Assembly (NCBI GenBank): GCA_938028175.1
Contig: CALJAE010000160.1
Coordinates: forward strand, 1-6,331
DNA length: 6,331 nucleotides
Origin: an uncultured Acidimicrobiales bacterium
Lineage (GTDB): Bacteria > Actinomycetota > Acidimicrobiia > Acidimicrobiales > SZUA-35
Direction of reading: 5' to 3'
The first letter of the stretch is position 1, and the number at the start of each line of letters is the position of its first letter. Under the pieces are notes generated by a model. It saw only the letters and a list, made by a program, of their open reading frames with translations, had not been told where the DNA came from and made no database searches. Shown here one piece after another: positions 1 to 5,898 of the stretch. Both the position numbers and the translations under genes were made by a program.

Positions 1-51
1 CGGCTGCCCATTGAATCTAGTGGTTGAATGGAGATTTAACTACCTCTGCGG
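1..51. other. Noncoding end of window downstream of the DUF3566 gene
   Basis: No coding region or complete RNA gene is visible. A weak imperfect hairpin (8-31, CCATTGAA against TTGAATGG with one mismatch) has no T-run after it within the window, so a terminator cannot be called. In many actinobacteria a tRNA gene follows at this place, but none is recognisable in these 51 bases. Confidence 0.4.
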
Positions 52-978
52 TTACTTGGATGAGGTAGAAATTTCCTCTTCAACAACCGTCACTCTGATT
101 CCACCGACAAGATCCGAGATTAGGTTGAATATAACGGCAAATAGCACGTGCAGTAAAGTCCCCAGGATCACCAGAATAAAGGAGAACTGAGCCAACGCAG
201 TCGCTAGAGGCCGCAATCTGATCTCAAAGACTTCTAAGTTAAACAGCTGCTGAATCTGGGTCTCGACCTGCTCAAGCAAGTTCAATTGAACTGATAAGAC
301 CACTACCAACAGGGTCGCTATAAATAGAGAGCCGACAACTACCAAATGAAAAATCACCGAGAAAGTTAGCACTGACCAAGGGTCGATGTGTCGTATAACA
401 CGTCTGACCTTGCGTGCTCGTAGTCGTTTTCCACTGTCTGCGGCAAACCATCTATCGAAGATGGAGCCTCTAGAGTCTCTCACTGGCCCACTATCGGCGA
501 TGTCTGTTTTGTCACTGACAGCTTTGCTAGAAGTGTCCACCATAGCAATGCTCTTAGGAGCCGGTTCTGGTTCTATTCTGGTAGAGCTAGTGAAATTGGA
601 CGAGCTTTTCTTAGACGGTGTCTCTTCTTCGTCTTTCTCGACTTCATTTATTTCGTCTTCGTCTGCTTCATCCGGCGCATCGTCGACGTCGCTGGCTAAA
701 TCTGTTTCAGCTTCATCTGTTTTGTCCATCTCTTCCGGTGCATCATCGACGTCACTGACTGAATCTGTTTCACTTTTAGCAGGCTCTTCTACAGCCTTTG
801 AATCACCCTTAGCGTCAGCAGACTCTTTCTTTGAGCTAGTCGACTTTTCGTCGGTTCCAGTCATAAAGAACTCTGCTGTTGATTCTCCTTGAGAATCTGC
901 TGCAACATCTGCAGTTGAATCTGGCTTGCTGTCCGTAGAAGATTTATTATTGTCTCTTTTGCGTGACTTACGACTCAT
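52..978 (-). CDS. DUF3566 membrane protein (Rv0007-type) with long acidic N-terminal region
   Basis: This 308-residue protein has no known biochemical role. The C-terminal part (about 187-302) matches DUF3566, a family found just downstream of gyrA across Actinomycetota (Rv0007 in M. tuberculosis). Visible features: a basic stretch before the membrane (RLRARKVRRVIRHI, 185-198), the family motif DPWSVL (199-204), a first membrane segment at about 203-231, a loop rich in Leu and Gln (232-258), a second membrane segment at about 262-288, and LISDLVGG (286-293). The positive-inside rule suggests both ends are cytoplasmic. Residues 1-180 are low-complexity, rich in Ser, Thr, Asp, Glu and Lys, with no signal peptide and probably disordered; they include two 21-residue tandem units (70-111). 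The start at 978 overlaps the gyrA stop (ATGA) and has a good ribosome site. Family and topology are well supported; function is unknown, and any link to gyrase rests only on conserved position. Confidence 0.88.
   Translation of the reverse strand: MSRKSRKRDNNKSSTDSKPDSTADVAADSQGESTAEFFMTGTDEKSTSSKKESADAKGDSKAVEEPAKSETDSVSDVDDAPEEMDKTDEAETDLASDVDDAPDEADEDEINEVEKDEEETPSKKSSSNFTSSTRIEPEPAPKSIAMVDTSSKAVSDKTDIADSGPVRDSRGSIFDRWFAADSGKRLRARKVRRVIRHIDPWSVLTFSVIFHLVVVGSLFIATLLVVVLSVQLNLLEQVETQIQQLFNLEVFEIRLRPLATALAQFSFILVILGTLLHVLFAVIFNLISDLVGGIRVTVVEEEISTSSK
646..771 (-). repeat. Two tandem 63-bp (21-residue) units in the DUF3566 gene
   Basis: Residues 70-90 and 91-111 are in-frame tandem copies that both begin with ETD and share SDVDDAP; the second halves have drifted but stay acidic. 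The best-conserved DNA stretch is 39 bp (671-709 against 734-772, offset 63), identical at 34 positions. Three of the five differences are synonymous, and the seven-residue core SDVDDAP is unchanged. Confidence 0.8.
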
Positions 979-3434
979 TCTTCTTCCTCGGTTTCAGTAT
1001 GGAGAAGCCTAGCCGCAGCTGCCACGCTATCTTGTTCATCTAAGTTCATTACTCGAACACCACTGGCATCTCTACCCTGCTGAGAAATATCTTCAGCACG
1101 AGTACGAATCATGATCCCGTTAGTTGAAACTAGAAGTAACTCATCTTTTGGTGCTACGAACTTAGCGCAGACAACTTTGCCCTTAGCTGGATTTACCTTT
1201 GCGCAGCGGACACCGAGACCACCACGGTTCTTTGGAGAGAACAACTCAGGGTCTGTCCTCTTTCCGAACCCTTCAGAGGTTATAACCAAGAACTCGGCAT
1301 CAGAACGAAGAACGTTACAGCTAACCAGCTGGTCGCCTTCTCTGAACTTCATGCCCTTAACACCTGCAGCAGTTCGACCCATTGGCCTGACATGTTCCTC
1401 TGAGAAGCGAATCGCTTGACCCTGCTCCGAAGTCATAAAGATGTGGTCTTCACCATTAGTTGGAACGACTGAAACTAACTCATCGCCATCATTAAGCTTG
1501 ATGGCAATTAGACCTGATTTGAGATTTGTATCGTAAGCAGTGAACTGAGTCTTCTTGACTCGGCCTTGACGGGTTGCGAAGAACAAGAATCTATTGGTCT
1601 CATAGTCACGAGTATCAATGATCGCTTGGATCGTTTCGTCATTCTCTAACGGAAGCAAGTTAACTAACGCTGTTCCACGAGCTGTTCTAGATGTAATCGG
1701 AATGGAGTGTGCCTTCTTGCGGTACACCTTTCCTTTAGTCGAGAAGAAGAGCAGATACGCGTGGGCAGTTGTGTGTACCAAGTGATCTACAATGTCTTCT
1801 TCATCTTTAGTCTTTGCAGCTGCAACGCCTCGACCACCACGGCCCTGCGTTTTGAACTCAGCGGCTGAGACAGATTTGATGTAACCAGAAGAGGTTAATG
1901 TCACTACTACTTCTTCGTCGTCGATTAAGTCTTCGATGTCAATCTCACCTGGATCGTCTACAAGTACTGACTGGCGGTCTGTGGCGTACTTATCTCTGAT
2001 CGCAGTCATCTCTTCCTTGATCACATCTCTCAGGCGTTGGTCATCGTCGAGAATGGCCTTGAGTTCTTTAATAAGCTTCATTAGCTCTGCTAGCTCGTTC
2101 TCCAGGTTGGTTCGACCGAGTCGAGTCAACCTATGAAGCTGCATATCAAGGATGTGGTCTGCTTGGCGCTCTGAGAATTCAAATGAATCGCCCATCAATT
2201 TTGCTTTAGCTTCAGAGCGATCTGCACTCTGCTTGATTGCTTCTACGATTTCATCGATCAAGTCAAGGGCTTTTAGTAGCCCCTCGACGATATGGGCACG
2301 AGCTTCTGCCTTAGCTAAACGGAACTTAGTTCGCCGGGTAACGACTTCTACTTGGTGAGCTACATAGGCCTGTAGCGCCTCACGCAGATTCAATGTTCTT
2401 GGAACGCCGTCTACTAGAGCAACTAAGTTGACGCCGAATGATGTTTGCATTGGTGTGTGCTTGTAAAGGTTGTTTAGAACAACTGTGGCGTTAGCGTCTT
2501 TGCGCAGCTCGAAGACCATTCGAGTCTTGCCTTTAGCTGACTCATTTCGAATTTCTCGAACACCTTCAATAGCTCCTCTTTCGATAAGCTCAGCTGTCTT
2601 GCGTTCGATTTGTTCGACTGAAGTCTGGTATGGAACTTCGGTCACGACAATCTGATCTGTACGTTTGCCTGGAACGATCTCTGCAACAGCACGGATTTTT
2701 ACTGATCCTCTACCTGTCTGATATGCAGCCCGTGAGCCAGCACGACCTAGGATCTCTCCCTTTGTTGGGAAGTCTGGCGCTTTCACGAATTCCATTAGGT
2801 CAACTGGTTGAGCATCTGGGTTATCGATTAGGTGCAACGTTGCATCGATTACTTCGCCAAGGTTGTGTGGCGGAATGTTGGTTGCCATACCAACGGCAAT
2901 ACCCTGGCTTCCGTTTACTAAAAGGTTAGGGAAACGACTTGGTAAGACGGTTGGCTCCGAGTGCTTGCCGTCGAAGTTGTCTGCGAAGTCAACTGTGTCT
3001 TCGTCGATATCTGCCAATAGCTCCATTGCTATTTTTTCGAGGCGACACTCTGTGTACCTGTAAGCAGCCGGTGGATCGTCTGGCGAACCGAAGTTGCCGT
3101 GTGGGTCAATTAGACGGTGACGTAGTGAGAAGTCTTGTCCCATACGTACTAACGAGTCATAGATTGCTTGATCACCGTGCGGGTGGTATTTACCGATTAC
3201 GTCACCGACAACGGTTGCGCACTTTACGTGTCCACGGTCTGGTCGGTGTCCTGCGTCGAACATTGACCAGAGGATACGGCGGTGTACTGGCTTAAGTCCG
3301 TCTCGTGCATCTGGAAGCGCACGCGAAACGATTACCGACATCGCATACTCCAAGAAGGACTGCTCCATCTCGGTTTGAATTTCTATTGGCTCTACGGCCT
3401 CGTCGAACTCTTCTGTTGTTGGTACGTCAGTCAT
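975..3434 (-). CDS. gyrA: DNA gyrase subunit A
   Basis: GyrA is the DNA breakage-reunion subunit of gyrase; this one has 819 residues, a normal length. The N-terminal winged-helix region has KYHPHGD (82-88) and the catalytic pair R126-Y127 in AAYRYTEC (Y127 matches E. coli Tyr122). The tower, coiled-coil and C-gate regions follow to about residue 495. The C-terminal domain contains six repeated strand motifs starting near 508, 558, 615, 664, 714 and 764, consistent with a six-bladed beta-pinwheel that wraps DNA. The GyrA box is QGRGGRG (530-536), a variant of the usual Q(R/K)RGG(R/K)G, and supports GyrA over a ParC-like protein. A short acidic tail (TETEEEE) ends it. Q89 sits at the E. coli Ser83 quinolone position and T74 replaces a commonly conserved Arg. 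The ATG at 3434 lies 13 bp after gyrB with a modest GAGAT ribosome site. The stop overlaps the next start. Confidence 0.98.
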   Translation of the reverse strand: MTDVPTTEEFDEAVEPIEIQTEMEQSFLEYAMSVIVSRALPDARDGLKPVHRRILWSMFDAGHRPDRGHVKCATVVGDVIGKYHPHGDQAIYDSLVRMGQDFSLRHRLIDPHGNFGSPDDPPAAYRYTECRLEKIAMELLADIDEDTVDFADNFDGKHSEPTVLPSRFPNLLVNGSQGIAVGMATNIPPHNLGEVIDATLHLIDNPDAQPVDLMEFVKAPDFPTKGEILGRAGSRAAYQTGRGSVKIRAVAEIVPGKRTDQIVVTEVPYQTSVEQIERKTAELIERGAIEGVREIRNESAKGKTRMVFELRKDANATVVLNNLYKHTPMQTSFGVNLVALVDGVPRTLNLREALQAYVAHQVEVVTRRTKFRLAKAEARAHIVEGLLKALDLIDEIVEAIKQSADRSEAKAKLMGDSFEFSERQADHILDMQLHRLTRLGRTNLENELAELMKLIKELKAILDDDQRLRDVIKEEMTAIRDKYATDRQSVLVDDPGEIDIEDLIDDEEVVVTLTSSGYIKSVSAAEFKTQGRGGRGVAAAKTKDEEDIVDHLVHTTAHAYLLFFSTKGKVYRKKAHSIPITSRTARGTALVNLLPLENDETIQAIIDTRDYETNRFLFFATRQGRVKKTQFTAYDTNLKSGLIAIKLNDGDELVSVVPTNGEDHIFMTSEQGQAIRFSEEHVRPMGRTAAGVKGMKFREGDQLVSCNVLRSDAEFLVITSEGFGKRTDPELFSPKNRGGLGVRCAKVNPAKGKVVCAKFVAPKDELLLVSTNGIMIRTRAEDISQQGRDASGVRVMNLDEQDSVAAAARLLHTETEEEE
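985..989 (-). promoter_or_regulatory. Ribosome binding site of the DUF3566 gene inside the gyrA 3' end
   Basis: On the minus strand GAGGA lies six bases before the ATG at 978. It is a good Shine-Dalgarno and is formed by the Glu codons of the acidic GyrA tail. Together with the ATGA stop/start overlap it supports the chosen start and coupled translation with gyrA. Confidence 0.65.
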
Positions 3435-3447
3435 TGTTTATCTCGTT

Positions 3448-5418
3448 CTATATATCTAGGAATCGCACGTCGTCTGCGTTGGTCTGAATAAAGTTCTTGC
3501 GGCTCTCAACGTCGTCGCCCATAAGGACAGAGAACACTTCGTCTGCTTTGGCTGCCTGGTCGGCAGTAACTTGTAGCAGTGTTCTTTGCTCTGGGTCCAT
3601 AGTGGTGTCCCAAAGCTCGACTGCGTCCATCTCGCCTAGGCCCTTTAGTCGTTGGAACTCTGCATTTGGTTTTGTCTTCAAATACTCGTCACGAGCAATC
3701 TCGTCTTTTAGGTAAACCTTGGTTCTTCCGACCTCGGTCGAGAACAACGGCGGCTGGGCTATATATACGTAGCCGGCTTCTACCAGTGGCCGCATCTGGC
3801 GGTAGAAGAATGTTAGGAGCAGTGTTCGAATGTGACTACCGTCAACGTCAGCGTCTGCGAGAAGAATGATCTTGTGATATCGAGCCTTCTCGAGGTCAAA
3901 TTCTTCTTCGCCAATTCCGGCTCCAATCGCCTGAATTAGCGAGATAACCTCGGTGTTCTTGAACATGCGGTCAATTCGTGCACGCTCTACGTTTAGGATC
4001 TTTCCTCGAATTGGCAGGATCGCCATGGTCCGTGGGTCACGGGCTTCTTTAGCGGAACCACCCGCCGAGTTACCCTCCACGATGTAGATCTCTGACTCTC
4101 CAGGGTCATTACTCTGACAATCTGCGAGCTTACCAGGAAGACCTGCTCCGTCGAGGGCTGACTTACGACGAATCGTTGCTCGAGCGTTTGTCGCAGCGAT
4201 ACGGGCCTTCGCAGCCTGGACTGATTTGTTTAAGATGAGCTTTGCTTCGTTAGGGTTTTCCTCGAACCATTCGCGTAGCTTTTCGTTTGTTGCTTTCTCA
4301 ACCAACGAACGAACAGAAACGTTTCCAAGCTTTGACTTGGTCTGTCCTTCGAACTGTGGTTCAACGACCCGCACCGAGATGATTGCTGTCAGACCTTCGC
4401 GAATGTCTTCGCCTTGTAGGTTGTCTTCTTTTTCTTTGAGGATGCCTTTGTCACGAGCATAAGCGTTAACTGTTCTAGTAAGAGCGGTGCGGAACCCTTG
4501 CTCGTGCATACCACCTTCGATGGTGTTAATACCGTTAGCAAATGAGTGAATGCCGTCGGTTTGGTAGCCGGTGTTCCAGCTGAAAGCGATTTCTACGGTT
4601 TCGTCTTCGCCTTCTTCTTCAAACCAGCCAACCTCACTGAATAGTGCTTCTTTAGATTTGTTTAGGTGCGCTACAAAGTCTTTGATTCCGCCGTCGTAAC
4701 GAAGTGTTACGGGCTCGAAGTCTTCGTCTCTTTCATCTAAGACATAGAATTCCAGACCTGCGTTTAGGAACGCCATCATCTGGAAGCGATCCGTTAGCGT
4801 CTTGGTGACAAACGAAATGCCTTCTTTAAAGATCGATGGGTCTGGCCAGAAAGTAACGCTTGTACCAGTAACCGGTTTGCCATCATCGTCTTTTGGTGAC
4901 TCACCAATAACCGCAAGTTTGTCTTTCGGTGTTCCACCGTTCTCAAATGACATCCAATGTGTTGAGCCGTCACGGTCAATCTCTACTTCTACTCGTGTAG
5001 CTAGAGCGTTAACCACGGAGATACCTACACCGTGGAGACCACCAGAAACTTTGTAACCGCTGTCACCGAATTTACCACCAGCGTGCAGGACAGTTAGCAC
5101 AACTTCTGCTGCTGTTAGGTCGTCGTACTTAGGGTGTTTACCAACGGGGATTCCACGACCGTCATCGGTAACTGTGATTCCGCCGTCATCTCGTACCGTT
5201 ACAACTATGCGACTACAGTGTCCGGCCATTGCCTCGTCTACAGAGTTGTCAACAACTTCCCATACCAGGTGATGAAGACCAGTTGGCCCTGTTGACCCGA
5301 TGTACATTCCGGGGCGTTTGCGGACAGCTTCTAGACCTTCGAGTACTTGAATATCTGAGGCGGAATATGTTGACTCGGTGGATTCTTGAGTGGCTGGATT
5401 GTCTGGGGTTGGTGACAT
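3448..5418 (-). CDS. gyrB: DNA gyrase subunit B
   Basis: GyrB is the ATPase subunit of the A2B2 gyrase that introduces negative supercoils. The protein has 656 residues and lacks the long insert of gammaproteobacterial GyrB. The GHKL ATPase domain (about 20-235) has E54 (general base equivalent), N58, DDGRGIP (85-91), HAGGKF (112-117) and the lid KVSGGLHGVG (123-132). R149 matches E. coli Arg136, the aminocoumarin contact. The transducer domain carries QTKSKLGN with the ATP-sensing lysine. The TOPRIM domain has E448 and the metal-binding DADVD (D522, D524, D526). The C-terminal tail includes the GLGEM motif. The TOPRIM motif reads EGNSAGG rather than the usual EGDSAGG (N450). The ATG at 5418 is the first in-frame start after a TAG at 5430-5428, and the next Met (M38) is inside the conserved core, so the start is well fixed. 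gyrA follows after 13 bp, forming an operon. Confidence 0.98.
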   Translation of the reverse strand: MSPTPDNPATQESTESTYSASDIQVLEGLEAVRKRPGMYIGSTGPTGLHHLVWEVVDNSVDEAMAGHCSRIVVTVRDDGGITVTDDGRGIPVGKHPKYDDLTAAEVVLTVLHAGGKFGDSGYKVSGGLHGVGISVVNALATRVEVEIDRDGSTHWMSFENGGTPKDKLAVIGESPKDDDGKPVTGTSVTFWPDPSIFKEGISFVTKTLTDRFQMMAFLNAGLEFYVLDERDEDFEPVTLRYDGGIKDFVAHLNKSKEALFSEVGWFEEEGEDETVEIAFSWNTGYQTDGIHSFANGINTIEGGMHEQGFRTALTRTVNAYARDKGILKEKEDNLQGEDIREGLTAIISVRVVEPQFEGQTKSKLGNVSVRSLVEKATNEKLREWFEENPNEAKLILNKSVQAAKARIAATNARATIRRKSALDGAGLPGKLADCQSNDPGESEIYIVEGNSAGGSAKEARDPRTMAILPIRGKILNVERARIDRMFKNTEVISLIQAIGAGIGEEEFDLEKARYHKIILLADADVDGSHIRTLLLTFFYRQMRPLVEAGYVYIAQPPLFSTEVGRTKVYLKDEIARDEYLKTKPNAEFQRLKGLGEMDAVELWDTTMDPEQRTLLQVTADQAAKADEVFSVLMGDDVESRKNFIQTNADDVRFLDI

Positions 5419-5424
5419 TTTCTC

Positions 5425-5454
5425 GATCTATTTTTGTAGCTAATTCTGAGTCAA
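5425..5454 (-). promoter_or_regulatory. Weak candidate promoter for gyrB-gyrA-DUF3566
   Basis: TTGACT (5454-5449) is a good -35-like hexamer. Eighteen bases on is TAGATC (5430-5425), a poor -10 match (3 of 6 to TATAAT). If used, transcription would begin at or next to the gyrB ATG at 5418, giving a leaderless or nearly leaderless message. This would fit the lack of a properly spaced Shine-Dalgarno: the only purine run, GAGAAA, abuts the ATG. Leaderless mRNAs are common in Actinomycetota. A promoter further upstream in 5460-5535 is an equally open possibility. Confidence 0.22.
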
Positions 5455-5464
5455 ATTTTTAGCT
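5438..5464 (-). promoter_or_regulatory. Inverted repeat in the gyrB leader
   Basis: On the minus strand AGCTAA (5464-5459) is mirrored by TTAGCT (5443-5438). The match extends to AGCTAATT/AATTAGCT if three A residues bulge out. The repeat encloses TTGACT (5454-5449), a 5-of-6 match to the -35 consensus. It ends 19 bases before the gyrB start codon. It could be an operator or a leader hairpin; gyrase genes are commonly controlled by supercoiling, but nothing in the sequence proves a function here. Confidence 0.3.
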
Positions 5465-5535
5465 GAGTTTGTCTGCTAAAAACCTGCATAAATAGCGGTG
5501 TTTTTGAGCGTTTTGGGCTCATTCAAGTGTACCAG

Positions 5536-5557
5536 AAAAAAGGGCCTTTTAGGCGCC
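5536..5557 (-). terminator. Probable intrinsic terminator after recF-dciA
   Basis: Read on the minus strand, a short GC-rich hairpin (GCGCCT, loop AAA, AGGCCC, with one internal C/C mismatch) is followed directly by six T residues at 5541-5536. It lies about 45 bases after the dciA stop and about 120 bases before the gyrB start. This is where a terminator separating recF-dciA from the gyrase operon would be expected. The stem is short and imperfect, so read-through is possible. Confidence 0.5.
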
Positions 5558-5601
5558 AATTTGAAGGGTCTGACCAATTGATTTTGGGCTTCTCAGGTAC
5601 C

Positions 5602-5898
5602 CTAAATAGAAGTCAGCCTTGTCTTAATTGATTCAATCTTGTTTGGAGCAAATTCTGCCTCGTAAGCCTCAATCAGTTGTGTTTCCATCCACTGAACCTG
5701 CGCGACATAAGCTGAATCAGAACAACTAATAGTTAAAACACCATCACGTACAGATACTGGCTCAGTTACCTTTGCAAGCGCTGGACCAACAAGGTCTTCC
5801 CACTTGTCTGACAAGCTCGACACAACATGTATTGGTGGCGAACCCAAATTTGAAAAGAATCTTTCCAAGCTCTTTTGAATCGGCTGTGGATCATTCAT
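5602..5898 (-). CDS. dciA: DciA-like helicase operator (DUF721 family)
   Basis: This is a 98-residue DUF721 protein. The family includes DciA, described as the ancestral loader/operator of the replicative helicase DnaB in bacteria that lack DnaC or DnaI; the M. tuberculosis member is Rv0004. Family features seen here: W33 followed by DLVG (35-38), Pro47 in a T-x-P context, the DGVLTI strand (52-57) after the acidic turn, and a Ser-Ala-Tyr segment (62-64) leading into a helix with QVQW (67-70). The protein is nearly all core domain. Mycobacterial homologues carry a long extra N-terminal region that is absent here. The start is the ATG at 5898, which overlaps the recF stop by four bases; no strong Shine-Dalgarno is visible, so coupling to recF is the likely way it is translated. 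A terminator-like hairpin follows about 45 bases after the stop. Family membership is seen in the sequence; the helicase role is transferred from the family. Confidence 0.88.
   Translation of the reverse strand: MNDPQPIQKSLERFFSNLGSPPIHVVSSLSDKWEDLVGPALAKVTEPVSVRDGVLTISCSDSAYVAQVQWMETQLIEAYEAEFAPNKIESIKTRLTSI

Noticed and set aside
1..51. Possible tRNA or operon terminator after the DUF3566 gene
   Set aside because: No cloverleaf arms or TPsiC-like sequence are seen, and the one weak hairpin (8-31) lacks a T-run. The window ends too early to decide.
386..892. Open frame of 168 codons on the plus strand, rich in Ser
   Set aside because: It is the antisense of the low-complexity Asp/Glu/Ser region of the DUF3566 gene; its composition is explained by that strand's codons and it has no family motif.
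2630..3295. Several overlapping plus-strand open frames of about 60-120 codons
   Set aside because: They lie fully antisense to the conserved breakage-reunion domain of gyrA and show no recognisable domains.
5506..5520. GAGC...GCTC hairpin upstream of gyrB
   Set aside because: The stem is only four base pairs and no T-run follows on either strand, so it is within chance expectation.
5885..5893. TGTGGATCA, one mismatch from a DnaA box
   Set aside because: It is a single copy lying inside the dciA coding start (residues N-D-P-Q), with no cluster or AT-rich unwinding region nearby, so there is no support for an origin here.
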